A stretch of DNA of 64,000 nucleotides, from contig CAZNLJ010000001.1 in the NCBI GenBank assembly GCA_964573725.1, positions 124,001 to 188,000 on the forward strand. The letters are read 5' to 3'. Positions within the stretch are counted from its first letter, which is position 1. Every line of letters starts with the position of its first letter. Shown here one piece after another: positions 1 through 9,030 of this stretch. The stretch is from UBA6168 sp964573725 (GTDB taxonomy: Bacteria; Bacteroidota; Bacteroidia; Chitinophagales; Saprospiraceae). A program made the translations under genes and the position numbers. The notes under the pieces are model-generated. The model did no database searches, was not told where the DNA came from, and saw only the letters and a program-made list of their open reading frames with translations.

Positions 1-243
1 CGATTTCGCTTGCCATACGCCGCAGGACCGCAGCATCGGTTCCGTTTATCCGGACGATAGCGTCGTCGGGCGGTCCCCCGCTGCGGAGAGGCTTTACGGA
101 ATAAACGGCTAAAAATAACCGTTTTTTTGAGGACGGCCGAAAAAAGCAAATTTATTTACGAAACCGGAAACTTTTCCTTTGTTTGTTTCGATTATTCCAA
201 AAAGTACCGCATCGACCGGCCTGTCACAGCCTTGACCTGCCGA
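1..243. other. left-edge stretch, possible 5' end of a minus-strand gene
   Basis: No complete gene is visible here. On the minus strand a reading frame is open from about position 150 to the left edge. Its first ATG is at 16-14, so only a few codons of a possible gene lie inside the window. A minus-strand TAnnTTTG element sits at 154-147 (TAAATTTG) and could be its promoter, although I found no clear -33 element. A weak inverted repeat (AAACGG 103-108, CCGTTT 119-124) with Ts at 122-128 resembles a poor plus-strand terminator. All of this is tentative. Confidence 0.25.
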
Positions 244-1266
244 TCAGCGCTTCCGCGAGGAAAACAGCGCTTTCGGCCACCAACGGGTCATTTTTCCCCA
301 GATATCGGCCTGTGCCATCCACCACCATCCCAAAACGGCAGGAATCCCAAGATTCAGCAGGAAGAGCATGAAAGTAGCGGCAAGGATGGCAACGGGCGCC
401 GCCCCATAGGGTTCCCAGGCAAGTATGGCCATTTCGCCCCTGGCCATCAGCCCCATGACCGGAGGCAAGGGAAGCCCCGATTGTATCAGAAAAATGGAGG
501 TCACCCCGCTGAATGCAGCCCGCCAACCCGGCCAAATGCCGACGAATGCCAATAACAAGACATATTGGACGGTATAGGTGGCGTAACGAAGGAAGGAAAG
601 CCACAAGACCCTGAGGCGATAACGGGAATCCCGCAACAAGGGGATCAACCGGCGCAAGGATGCCGACGCCAAACGAAATACCGGCCATCGGAATTCCCAT
701 CGGAGCAGCAAACCGACGATCCATCCCAGTTTGAAATAAGCCCAGCAAAGCCCGGAAAACAACAACATCCCGATGACAACCGAGGGCCAGACAACCGCGG
801 TGGACAGATAGCCCCGGTCAAGCCCGTACACCAACAATCCCGGTATCCCCCCCGCCAGCATGGCCAGCCATTGCGCCATGCCTCCGATGGCGGTGGAAAC
901 GACCGCCACGCTTTCGGTACCATCTTCGGCGACCATGGCCCTGCCTCCGAATTCACCGATCCGACCGGGCGTCAGCACAGCCAAGGTCGTACCTGCCAAG
1001 ACCCCCCATAGGGCCATCCTCCCCCCCATGGCGTGTACCGGACGCTGCAACAGTTGCCACTTCCGCGCCTCCAACCAGAGGTTGACCGGTACCAACAGGC
1101 AGGTCGGCAGTAGAAAGCGGAAAACACGACGGAGCAGGTCGGCTTCCTCCCCCATGAGGCCGCCATCCGGCAGGGGTTGCTCCGCCACCTGCCGGTAAAG
1201 CACCCCCGCCAGCAACAAGGTCAGGCATAATTTGAGCAGGAAATTGGCAGTCGGCCGAAGGACCAT
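244..1266 (-). CDS. UPF0104 / lysylphosphatidylglycerol synthase-like integral membrane protein
   Basis: A 340-residue protein made almost entirely of hydrophobic segments (about eight predicted membrane helices). It resembles the UPF0104 family, the flippase-like membrane half of lysylphosphatidylglycerol synthases, here without a catalytic aminoacyl-transferase domain. Features that fit are the N-terminal helix followed by a short polar stretch, the central GRIGEFGGRA motif (about residues 100-109), and proline-rich helices near the C-terminus (SGLPLPPVMGL). Family members are thought to move or modify lipids in the inner membrane, but the substrate cannot be read here. The gene is divergent from ruvC, about 80 nt away. 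The ATG at 1266 is followed directly by a hydrophobic helix and is the natural start. Family assignment is fairly secure; function is not. Confidence 0.75.
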   Translation of the reverse strand: MVLRPTANFLLKLCLTLLLAGVLYRQVAEQPLPDGGLMGEEADLLRRVFRFLLPTCLLVPVNLWLEARKWQLLQRPVHAMGGRMALWGVLAGTTLAVLTPGRIGEFGGRAMVAEDGTESVAVVSTAIGGMAQWLAMLAGGIPGLLVYGLDRGYLSTAVVWPSVVIGMLLFSGLCWAYFKLGWIVGLLLRWEFRWPVFRLASASLRRLIPLLRDSRYRLRVLWLSFLRYATYTVQYVLLLAFVGIWPGWRAAFSGVTSIFLIQSGLPLPPVMGLMARGEMAILAWEPYGAAPVAILAATFMLFLLNLGIPAVLGWWWMAQADIWGKMTRWWPKALFSSRKR

Positions 1267-1345
1267 GGCAACAGGAACGGGAATGGGGAGATGATGAAAA
1301 AGTTGGCGGATTCAATCCACCGGACGGTGTAACTTTACCGGGCAT

Positions 1346-1906
1346 ATGAAAAACTCGGAATCACTTCGCTTCATCGGTATCGACCCGGGTACCAACATCA
1401 CCGGATACGGTATCATCGAGCTTTCGGGCAAAAAGCTGCAGATGCTTGATTTCGGTGTCATCACCCTGTCCCCCAAGGATGACCATCCGGAAAAATTGAA
1501 GGAGATCTTCCAAGCCGTACAGCAATTGGTGACCCGGTTCCAGCCGCATGAGATGGCCATCGAAGCGCCTTTCTACAGCAAGAACATCCAGTCGATGCTG
1601 AAACTCGGTCGGGCACAGGGAGTGGTGATGGCCGCTGCCATGGTCCATGGCATACCGGTCACCGAATACGCCCCCCGGAAGGTCAAGCAATCCATCACCG
1701 GCAAAGGCAACGCCACCAAGGAACAGGTCGCCGCCATGCTGAACCACATCCTGGGGTTTCGGCTGGAGGAATCCCTACCGGATGCCACCGATGCCCTGGC
1801 TGTCGCCATCTGCCATTATTACCAACACAGCGCATTGACCGATGGTACCAAACGGTACAAGGATTGGTCGGCTTTTCTCCGGGACCATCCGCAGCGAAAC
1901 GGGTGA
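1346..1906 (+). CDS. ruvC: crossover junction endodeoxyribonuclease RuvC
   Basis: Holliday-junction resolvase of the RuvABC recombination pathway. The 186-residue protein has the full RuvC/RNase H-like fold: FIGIDPGTNITGYG at the N-terminus with catalytic Asp13, AIEAPF with Glu73, and the C-terminal pair in LPDATDALAVA (Asp146 and Asp149). These four acids bind the two metal ions in the family. Length is typical, with a short C-terminal tail. The ATG at 1346 begins just before the first strand. A TAACTTTA sequence (1330-1337) differs by one base from the Bacteroidota -7 consensus and could belong to its promoter. The gene appears to be transcribed alone, diverging from the UPF0104 gene and converging with the HIT gene. 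Confidence 0.95.
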   Translation: MKNSESLRFIGIDPGTNITGYGIIELSGKKLQMLDFGVITLSPKDDHPEKLKEIFQAVQQLVTRFQPHEMAIEAPFYSKNIQSMLKLGRAQGVVMAAAMVHGIPVTEYAPRKVKQSITGKGNATKEQVAAMLNHILGFRLEESLPDATDALAVAICHYYQHSALTDGTKRYKDWSAFLRDHPQRNG

Positions 1907-1954
1907 CCACTGCCGGAAACGCACCGAAACAAGCCCTGTCGCCGCCTATCCGAT

Positions 1955-2356
1955 CTAATCCACACCCATCATCCGGGCGATCCGCTCGGCCGTCTCCGCC
2001 ATCCCGGCGGCATCCATTTGTACTTTCGGCGCAGCCAGATTCATCTGCCCCTCGTGTTGAAATGGAATCAAGTGGATATGGGCGTGCGGCACTTCCGTGC
2101 CGACCACCAGCATCCCGACCCGCCGTTCCGGAAAAGCACGCCCCAGGGACTTGGCCACCTGCCTGGCAAAAAGCAGCAGGTCCGTATACCAATCCGCCGG
2201 CAGATCGAACAAGTAGTCGGTCTCCAGTTTCGGGATGCAAAGCGTATGACCGGGAACGGTCGGCCTGATATCCAGGAACGCCAGGCATGTATCCGTCTCC
2301 GCAACCCGGTGACAAGGGATTTCCCCTTCGATGATACGGGTGAATATACTGGCCAT
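1955..2356 (-). CDS. HIT family nucleotide-binding hydrolase
   Basis: A 133-residue histidine-triad protein of the HINT/PKCI branch. The diagnostic triad is H-x-H-x-H at residues 91, 93 and 95 (HAHIHLIPF), preceded by the usual FLDIRPTVPGHTL segment that binds the nucleotide. Family members hydrolyse AMP-linked substrates such as adenosine phosphoramidates; the physiological substrate is not deducible. The ATG at 2356 gives MASIFTRIIEGEIPC, the canonical start of the family. Upstream in-frame ATGs only add residues with no family likeness and are rejected. It lies 271 nt downstream of greA on the same strand. I see no promoter match between them, so the two may be co-transcribed, as is common in Bacteroidota. 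Confidence 0.9.
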   Translation of the reverse strand: MASIFTRIIEGEIPCHRVAETDTCLAFLDIRPTVPGHTLCIPKLETDYLFDLPADWYTDLLLFARQVAKSLGRAFPERRVGMLVVGTEVPHAHIHLIPFQHEGQMNLAAPKVQMDAAGMAETAERIARMMGVD

Positions 2357-2627
2357 AGGCAAAGGCTGGTTTTCATTTAGGTGGATCGGCGACAAATTGC
2401 CGTTCGGAATGTGACATCGTTGCGTGATTTCGAGGAACCATCCGCATGGTGCGGCGGAGTTGCCCCATCCATGCGATACCTTCGTTGCGTCGGACCTATA
2501 TGCGTATGGTACGGACCGTTTATCCCCCGGCGACTTCCCGGTCGCACACACCCGCAGGAAAACAAGGGAGCGGAAAGTGTCCCATCCGGATTTCCGGCGG
2601 CGCGGGAGCAATCGGGGAATCCCCTCC

Positions 2628-3101
2628 TCAAATGAAGATATCGACCACTTCGAACTCCATCAGGCCACCGGGCGTATGCACCTGCGCCACTTCCCCGATC
2701 TTCTTTCCCAGCAAGCCGCTACCGATGGGCGAACCGGCGGATATTTTCTTGAGCTTGAGGTCCGCTTCCGATTCGGACACGATCTTGTATGTCAACTTCG
2801 CACCGTTCTTCCGGTTCACGATGGTCACACTCGTAAGCAACCTGACCTCCGAGGTGTCCATATCGCTTTCGTTGATGATGCGGACATTCGCCAAGGTCTT
2901 TTCCAACTCATTGATTTTCAATTCCAGCATACCCTGCGCATCCTTAGCGGCATCATATTCTGCATTTTCCGAGATATCCCCTTTTTCCCGGGCTTCCGCA
3001 ATAGCCATGGCCACCTGCTGGCGTCCGGTTGTCTTCATTTCCTCCAATTCGGACTTCAGCCGGTCATAGCCGTCCTGTGTCAAGTAAGTAACATTGCTCA
3101 T
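2628..3101 (-). CDS. greA: transcription elongation factor GreA
   Basis: A 157-residue GreA, which enters the secondary channel of RNA polymerase and stimulates transcript cleavage to rescue backtracked complexes. The N-terminal antiparallel coiled coil runs from about residue 10 to 75. It carries the acidic tip region (REKGDISENAEYDAAKDAQ) that holds the catalytic acidic residues. The C-terminal FKBP-like domain includes SPIGSGLLGKKIGEVAQV and ends VVDIFI. Length is typical. The ATG at 3101 gives MSNVTYLTQDGYDRLKSEL, the normal beginning; an in-frame ATG 168 nt upstream would add unrelated sequence. A minus-strand TATTTTTG element with a TTTC-like -33 lies at 3447-3477 and could drive it through a long leader, but this is uncertain. 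Confidence 0.95.
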   Translation of the reverse strand: MSNVTYLTQDGYDRLKSELEEMKTTGRQQVAMAIAEAREKGDISENAEYDAAKDAQGMLELKINELEKTLANVRIINESDMDTSEVRLLTSVTIVNRKNGAKLTYKIVSESEADLKLKKISAGSPIGSGLLGKKIGEVAQVHTPGGLMEFEVVDIFI

Positions 3102-3783
3102 GATCGTGATTTGGTCTTTAGCTAAGTGAGCCGGCCAAGGAACCGCCGCCGGCCCAGGCGGCGAACCGGAAGTTCCCGTTGGATTTCCCGCATCCTCACC
3201 TGAGGAATGCATCGCTCGAGGCTGGAACGGGACGGAAAACTCCGAAAAGGAAGCTTCCCTAAAACGCATCCTTTACGACGGACATCCGATGTTTGGTCTG
3301 TCATGGATACCCGGGGTACTCCGTCTTCCTGCCATGGTATGGAGGTGGTCCAATCGGAGGGATGTCTGGGTAATCGTCGAAGGGCAGCGGACGGAATAAA
3401 AATAAAACGTTCCCAACCAACAGATTGAAAACGTTCCGCATGTTGACAAAAATAAGGATTTGCCGCCAAAGATGAAACACCCTTCGGATTTTTGTCATCC
3501 GACGCGGCGCTGCCGGAGGACCCTGCCTTTCGAATTGTGACTTAGCCGGTGTGCGGGATGGCCGAAGGCCGATTACCCGGAAGACAAGAACATCCGGTCT
3601 CGACCGGTAAGCCCGGGACGATGGCAGGTTACCCAATTAGCTCGCGCAGGAACCTACCTTAGATCGGAAAATGAATGCCCGGGTAAACCAACCCGGGCAT
3701 TCATCCGATTCGTATCATCCGGTAGCCGTTCCGGAACACATCCATTTCCCGACCGATACGTCCGCAGAACGGGGCGACTTGCC
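3102..3783. other. 682-nt gap between greA and the PorV-like gene
   Basis: No convincing gene on either strand. It contains a possible minus-strand promoter (TATTTTTG at 3454-3447, TTTC at 3477-3474, spacing 19). Two copies of AAAACGTTCC lie about 24 nt apart near 3405-3437. The strong terminator of the unit that ends at 3784 is listed separately. The rest shows nothing I can name. Confidence 0.4.
3663..3709 (-). terminator. rho-independent terminator of the TonB receptor - PorV unit
   Basis: A perfect 14-bp inverted repeat (ATGAATGCCCGGGT at 3671-3684 and its complement at 3691-3704) with a six-nt loop. Read on the minus strand the stem is followed by TTTTCC. A further outer pairing (ATCGG 3663-3667 with CCGAT 3705-3709) encloses it. 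It begins about 75 nt past the stop of the PorV-like gene, the expected place for the end of that three-gene transcript. Confidence 0.85.
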
Positions 3784-4851
3784 TCAGAGGGTAATCCGTA
3801 CGGACAGGTTATGCGTCCCCTGATAAATCTTGGTCGTCCGGTAGGCATAATCGAGGGCCACTTTCGGGGCGCCTTCCTTCTTGTTGACCGGGACATTGAG
3901 GGTTACCCCACCGGCCAGGCCGGTATACAAGGGCGCCGTGGCCGAATCCCCTTGTTGGGACAATTGACCGAAATCGAAACGATAGCCACCGCGCAACATC
4001 ACCAGGTCCCGGAAGGAGAACTCCACGCCCCCGCCGATATTGTCTTCGGAGAAAGCATTGGAAGTATAATTACCGACCAGGGTGAAGCGGTTGTTGGCCG
4101 GCAAGTAGAAATCGTAGGACATACCGATGTTGAGGACCGACTGGAGTTCGGGGGCGGTGGAGCGTTGGGTGGTGATGATACCATGCCGGTTGTCAAAGGA
4201 AGGGATTTCCATTTCCGTGGAAAGTCCTTCTCCCTGGAACTGAAGTCGCCCGCCGATGTTGCGAAGGGATATCCCGAACTTGAAGTTCTCCTTTTCCCCG
4301 GTCACATATTGCACGCCGGCATCAAGGGCTACGGCGGTGGCCGTGACATCCTCAATCCCTTGCGAAACCACCCGGACCAAAGCGCCGACCGACACCTTGT
4401 TCTCGAAAATATGGGAATAGCCGATGCCCATGTTGAAGAAGCGCGGGGAGAAAGTGGCACCGGTCCCTTCCGGCTGGGTAGCCGTGGTACGCGGGATATC
4501 CCCGAAATCCAGGGACATCAGGCTGATGCCGATGGCGCTGTTGTTACCGATGCGCTGGGAGATGCCGAGCGCATTCATGGTGATGTCGGTTCCCTGCAGG
4601 TAGACCGTATGGCCGAAGACGACCTCGGTGCTGGTAATCCGGGCGAGGCCGGCGACATTCAGGCGCATGGCTTCCACGCCACCCACCATGGAGGTGGTCA
4701 TGGTGTGCAAGCCGGCACTGCGTGCCCACGGATTCATCAGCAATTCCGGCGCGCCTGCTTCCCCTTGCCGGTCGGGATTCCCGGCATGGACCACGGAAAG
4801 GGACAGCAAGGCGACCGATGCCGTCAACATGGAGTAGAGGAATCTATTCAT
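3784..4851 (-). CDS. PorV/PorQ family outer-membrane protein
   Basis: A 355-residue outer-membrane beta-barrel of the PorV/PorQ (UPF0164-like) family. A signal peptide (about residues 1-23, ending VVHA) precedes the typical start in which a short segment is followed by NPWARSAG and ...GGVEAMRLNVAGLAR. The rest is amphipathic strands, ending on SVRITL. PorV is the outer-membrane shuttle that carries T9SS cargo from the translocon to the attachment complex; PorQ and other paralogues have related or unknown roles. It is the last gene of a unit with the TonB receptor and the 1344-residue surface protein (76 nt gap) and is followed by a strong terminator. Because the neighbour has a T9SS-like tail, a dedicated PorV paralogue for that cargo is plausible. 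Which paralogue this is cannot be told from sequence alone. Confidence 0.8.
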   Translation of the reverse strand: MNRFLYSMLTASVALLSLSVVHAGNPDRQGEAGAPELLMNPWARSAGLHTMTTSMVGGVEAMRLNVAGLARITSTEVVFGHTVYLQGTDITMNALGISQRIGNNSAIGISLMSLDFGDIPRTTATQPEGTGATFSPRFFNMGIGYSHIFENKVSVGALVRVVSQGIEDVTATAVALDAGVQYVTGEKENFKFGISLRNIGGRLQFQGEGLSTEMEIPSFDNRHGIITTQRSTAPELQSVLNIGMSYDFYLPANNRFTLVGNYTSNAFSEDNIGGGVEFSFRDLVMLRGGYRFDFGQLSQQGDSATAPLYTGLAGGVTLNVPVNKKEGAPKVALDYAYRTTKIYQGTHNLSVRITL

Positions 4852-4927
4852 AGATGATCAGTTGAAAGATAGTGAGGTCGTCCGTACGGGAGGGAACAGC
4901 CTCCCGCACGGACGACGCGTAAATGGG

Positions 4928-7900
4928 TTAATTCGCACCGGTCGGATCGAACTGCCGATTGATACCGAACCATTTCAAGGTCCGTTCTCCGAGGCCCGGT
5001 GCATTGATATGGACGAGATAGACCCCGCTGGCGATTGGAATGCCTTTGGCATTCTTCAGGTCCCACTCCAGGTCGGGGATGACCTGGGCGGTCGGGATAC
5101 CGCTCCCGATCGGGGCGGGCGGCTGTTCGTCCCGATTGTACTGGCGGATGAACTTCCCGTCCAGGGAGTAGATGGTCACCGTGCACTTTGCCGGCAGGTT
5201 CGTGATCTTGACGATGTTCGTCACCCGCGAATCCTCATATTCCGAGAACGCATAGTACGGGTTGGGCACCATGTTGATCATGTCCAGGGCGGATTCCACA
5301 CCGACGGCATCGAGGGGGGAGGCCTGTTTGCCTTCCAGCCGGAAGCGGTAGGTCGGATAGCCGTTGAAATCGCCCGTACCGGTGGAAACCTGGTACGGAT
5401 TGTTCACCCGAAGCTTGATGGTCAGCTCGTTGGGAACCAGTCCATCCGCATAGCTGAGCATCCGGGTGTTGGTGGCCAACACCGGCAGACCGGCCCAAAT
5501 GACCCGCTTGAGGGCGTTCACCTTCTTCAGGGAGTTTTCGTTCGGGTCGAAGCGGGTGCGCAGGTAGGCGCAGCTGTCGTAGACTTCGTTCGTCACATAG
5601 ACGTAGTGCTGGCCGCCGGCGAAATAATGCATCGGACTGAAGGGGCTGAAGCCGGGCAGCAGGACATCCGCGGTCGGGTTGAACATCATGTCCGCGCCGT
5701 TCGGCTTCCCGTCCGGATAGACATTCAGGAAACCGTTGGCGGCGCTGTAGGCGGAGTTCTCCGCAAAGAAGATATTGAGGCGTTCTCCCGTTTCCACATC
5801 GATGGCGTAGCCGGGGAACCAACCCATGCCTTTGCCGTCGCCGTCCTCATCCGGCAGCCCGTCGCCGTCGTTGTCCTCCTTGCCGACGGAACTGCCGTCA
5901 CGGAGGTCGAACTGGACATTGCCCCCTTCGGAATCGACCTGGTCACCCGCTTCGTTCGGGGCGAGCCGGTATTCGTTGATCATGCTTTCCACCACGACGC
6001 AGCGGCTCCACAGGGACTTATCCGGGGTAAAGACGATGTCCACGTTCCGCACCTGCTTCAACAGGGACTCGTCGTTGACCAGGTTGGCGTTCCCTTGTTT
6101 CCAGGCGGGGGACAGGTAGAAGGATTCGTTCGGCTGCGGACGGACTTCCCAATCGCAGACCATATACGGGACAAAGTAGCCCGGACCGATTTCGGCCAGC
6201 ACCTCATGCCGGCGGGTCAGCCACTTGTTCTTGAAGCGGACATAATCGAAGACCAGGCTGGTGAACGGATTGGAGGTACTGGTGTATCCGTCCGGTACAC
6301 CAGAGAACCAGAACGGCTTGGCATCGTCCGCATAGGAGGCCTCGTAACCGATGCCTCCGCTGGATTCCTGTTCCTCGTTATAGGTACCCAGGTCGTCCGT
6401 CTGGCCGATGGCGATGGAGAATCCGTACTGCCCGAAGATTTGTTCGTTGAGCGACTCGATGGTCGTATCGGAGAGGATGGCCGGTTCGTTGCCGTTCAGG
6501 TCGCGGAACTGCCAGAATACCTGGTTGTCCAGTTTGGTATTGCCCATGTTCTCATCGATGAAAGTCACTTCGAACTCCCCGTCGAGTACATCCAGGGGAT
6601 TGTAGATCCGTACATCGATGGGGCCTTTTCCGGCCTTGTAGACCATTTCGCCGGTGAACGTCCCGTTGAGGATCGCTTCCCTGGTCTCATCCGTGATGTC
6701 GACGAAGTTTCCACCGACACCGACGCCGTCGATCCGGGTGATGACGGGACCTTCCCCGTAATCCGCATTCAGGTACCGGTCCGTGATGGGACGGGGTGTC
6801 GGGGTGTAGGTGCGGATATTCCGGCGACCCTCCAGGTAGGTGGTCCGTTGTCCCAACTGGGAGACGGGGTCGAACTGCTCGTAATTGTTGTAGGCGTAGG
6901 CTTTCACCGAGAAATAGTATCGGCGGTGATTGATCAGCTTGCGGTCACCGGTTGCGAATTGGTCCTCATTGATCGGGAAGGTATGGCGGATGCCGAGGTC
7001 GAGCCCTTCCACCTGCGGTTCCGGGTAGAAGACGAATTCCGGAGCACTCGGGTCGATTTCCTTGCCGGGATTCGCAACAGCCACCCAGTTGTACACGGTA
7101 TTGACCCCGTTCTTGACATCCACCTGATAGATCAGGCGGGCCTTGTCCGGGTTGTTGAAATCGGCGGTACCGACGTTCGGGTCGGCCAATTGGTAAATCA
7201 GGTAGCCTTCGAAGTTGTAGGTGTTGTCGACCCCTTCCGGGAAGCCGATCCCCGCTTCCTCGTACTTTTCCTGGTAATTGTTGGAAGACGGGCCGTTGGT
7301 GAGGACGGCGATGAGTTGCTGGTCCAGTTCGATCCAATCCACGTCCGGTGCATCCGGACCGTCGACGATATCGAAGCAATTGTCGAAGAGGTCCTGGGCG
7401 ATATCATCGGCCACCTTGAGGCGGGAGATATCCGGGCAGGGGTATTCCAGTTCGGGGATCCAGACCGCACCGATGATCAGTTCGTTGACGGCACCGGGTT
7501 GCAGGAGGAAAGGACCGGAGGCCTGCACCGTCCGGCGGTCGTAGGCGGGCAAGGTGGCGGAGCACATGGACCAGCCGTTCGGGTCGTCCGGGTCGTCCAC
7601 GAAAGCATACCGGATCAGGTCGGTATTGCCCGGGTTGTAGGCATCGTCACCGAAGCTGAAGGGCGTACCGTCGCGCCAGCTGCCGGACAGGTAGCGGTAG
7701 AATTCCGGACCGGTACCCGGATCCGTCGTACCGGGCTGCGGAGGCGGCTGACCGGAACCGGAGCGGTTGATATAAGTGAAGGAGGACATCCCGAGTTCCC
7801 TGCGGAACTCATCCAGGGGGCCCCGGAAATAATCCACCCCGACGATGGGGATTTCGGTCCCGTAGGTCGGTGTATTGCTGGAGCCGACCGGGCAGGAGGT

Positions 7901-8962
7901 ACCGACCGTTCCGTCTTCCGCATCGGCGTTGTAGGTGTAGGCCAGGCTTCGGCTGGTGTCGCATCCGATGAAGTCGTCTTCGGAACAACCCAGGTCGGCA
8001 TCGACCCACATGGCGAAATACGTACTGTCGATATCTTCACTGGCGCGGTTGATGAGCTTGTAGCGCTGGAAGGTCATGTCGTTGATCTGGTCGTTGGTGG
8101 CGTAGGCGAACGCTTGCACCTGCACTTCCATCCGGATGGAGAAACCGGTGGATTCCCCGTGGGTGGCTCCCCCTCCTTCGTCGTTGTAGATCCAGAAGAA
8201 CATCTGGTCGGGATACTGGGGGGGCAGGCGGTTACCGAACTCGTCCTCCTCACAACCGCGGATCTCGATGATGGGGAAATCCCCCTGGAGCGGGTCATAG
8301 AAGGTGTCACCATCCTCATCCCAGAAGCCGGCGAGGCCCTGGTCCGTATCGGGCAGGTCGAATTGGTTGATGGAGAAGAAATACGGATTACGTCGGCCGG
8401 GCCAACCGCGGACACCGGCGGGAATCATGTCCACGGTATATTCGGCGCCCTCATCGCGGGCGGCGCGGAACAGTTGCAGGTGTTCTTCGATTTCCTCGCG
8501 GGTCACTTCGAAGAAGCGGTCCCAGCGGTCGCAGACATCCTTGGACGTCGTACCCTGGTCCGGCTTGAGCGGGCCGGTCCAGAAATCGCTCCTGTTGCTG
8601 CTGTTACCATATTGCTGGCAGGCGACCTTGAGGTTGCCGCCGGGATCCACACCACCGAGCCAGACGGCACCGGCGAAGATCGAGGAGACTTCCGTCTGGC
8701 CGGGTTCCACTTTGGGAACGACGTATTTACCGTCGCTGCGGTCCCACCAGACGTCACCACCCGTGGTCAGCGTCGCACGGATGTTGTTGACGTTTTGCTG
8801 GGCCTGCCGCTTTGCCGTGGTACACTGCTCCCGGAACCGGACCGGTTCGTTCGGCCGCGGCGCCTGGTCCTTCGGATTGTACCAGGCGTAAGCCGACAGG
8901 GAGCACATCCAGAAAGCCACTGCCAGGGAGCATAATTTTTTCAAATTGCGCATGGTTGACAT
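4928..8962 (-). CDS. large secreted surface protein with T9SS-like C-terminal region
   Basis: A 1344-residue exported protein. A signal peptide covers about residues 1-26 (MRNLKKLCSLAVAFWMCSLS core, then AYAW). The body is rich in aromatic, Asp and Gly residues and in short phrases typical of very large Bacteroidota surface proteins (SSIFAGAVWLGG near residue 92, DEDGDTFYDP, VPNPYYAFSEYE). Near the end, VPNPYYAFSEYED, then strands TVTIYSLDGKFIRQY and GIPIASGVYLVHINAPG follow the pattern of a type A T9SS sorting domain. A further 20 or so residues (ending RQFDPTGAN) follow it, which is atypical. No enzymatic motif was recognised. The gene lies 68 nt after a TonB receptor and 76 nt before a PorV/PorQ gene, so I infer a cell-surface partner of the receptor exported by T9SS. 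The start at 8962 could instead be the ATG at 8953. Confidence 0.7.
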   Translation of the reverse strand: MSTMRNLKKLCSLAVAFWMCSLSAYAWYNPKDQAPRPNEPVRFREQCTTAKRQAQQNVNNIRATLTTGGDVWWDRSDGKYVVPKVEPGQTEVSSIFAGAVWLGGVDPGGNLKVACQQYGNSSNRSDFWTGPLKPDQGTTSKDVCDRWDRFFEVTREEIEEHLQLFRAARDEGAEYTVDMIPAGVRGWPGRRNPYFFSINQFDLPDTDQGLAGFWDEDGDTFYDPLQGDFPIIEIRGCEEDEFGNRLPPQYPDQMFFWIYNDEGGGATHGESTGFSIRMEVQVQAFAYATNDQINDMTFQRYKLINRASEDIDSTYFAMWVDADLGCSEDDFIGCDTSRSLAYTYNADAEDGTVGTSCPVGSSNTPTYGTEIPIVGVDYFRGPLDEFRRELGMSSFTYINRSGSGQPPPQPGTTDPGTGPEFYRYLSGSWRDGTPFSFGDDAYNPGNTDLIRYAFVDDPDDPNGWSMCSATLPAYDRRTVQASGPFLLQPGAVNELIIGAVWIPELEYPCPDISRLKVADDIAQDLFDNCFDIVDGPDAPDVDWIELDQQLIAVLTNGPSSNNYQEKYEEAGIGFPEGVDNTYNFEGYLIYQLADPNVGTADFNNPDKARLIYQVDVKNGVNTVYNWVAVANPGKEIDPSAPEFVFYPEPQVEGLDLGIRHTFPINEDQFATGDRKLINHRRYYFSVKAYAYNNYEQFDPVSQLGQRTTYLEGRRNIRTYTPTPRPITDRYLNADYGEGPVITRIDGVGVGGNFVDITDETREAILNGTFTGEMVYKAGKGPIDVRIYNPLDVLDGEFEVTFIDENMGNTKLDNQVFWQFRDLNGNEPAILSDTTIESLNEQIFGQYGFSIAIGQTDDLGTYNEEQESSGGIGYEASYADDAKPFWFSGVPDGYTSTSNPFTSLVFDYVRFKNKWLTRRHEVLAEIGPGYFVPYMVCDWEVRPQPNESFYLSPAWKQGNANLVNDESLLKQVRNVDIVFTPDKSLWSRCVVVESMINEYRLAPNEAGDQVDSEGGNVQFDLRDGSSVGKEDNDGDGLPDEDGDGKGMGWFPGYAIDVETGERLNIFFAENSAYSAANGFLNVYPDGKPNGADMMFNPTADVLLPGFSPFSPMHYFAGGQHYVYVTNEVYDSCAYLRTRFDPNENSLKKVNALKRVIWAGLPVLATNTRMLSYADGLVPNELTIKLRVNNPYQVSTGTGDFNGYPTYRFRLEGKQASPLDAVGVESALDMINMVPNPYYAFSEYEDSRVTNIVKITNLPAKCTVTIYSLDGKFIRQYNRDEQPPAPIGSGIPTAQVIPDLEWDLKNAKGIPIASGVYLVHINAPGLGERTLKWFGINRQFDPTGAN

Positions 8963-9030
8963 TTTAGTTTGATTGGGTCCGGAAAGCCCCCGAAGGCTAC
9001 CCGATCGCCCGTGGATTGTTTTGTCTATGG

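Noticed and set aside
3122..3469. A 115-codon minus-strand frame upstream of greA
   Set aside because: No domain, composition unlike neighbours, and likely a leader or spacer.
4862..8935. A 1357-codon plus-strand frame antisense to the large surface protein
   Set aside because: It mirrors the real gene base for base, has no signal or domain, and its residues reflect codon bias of the opposite strand in a GC-rich genome.
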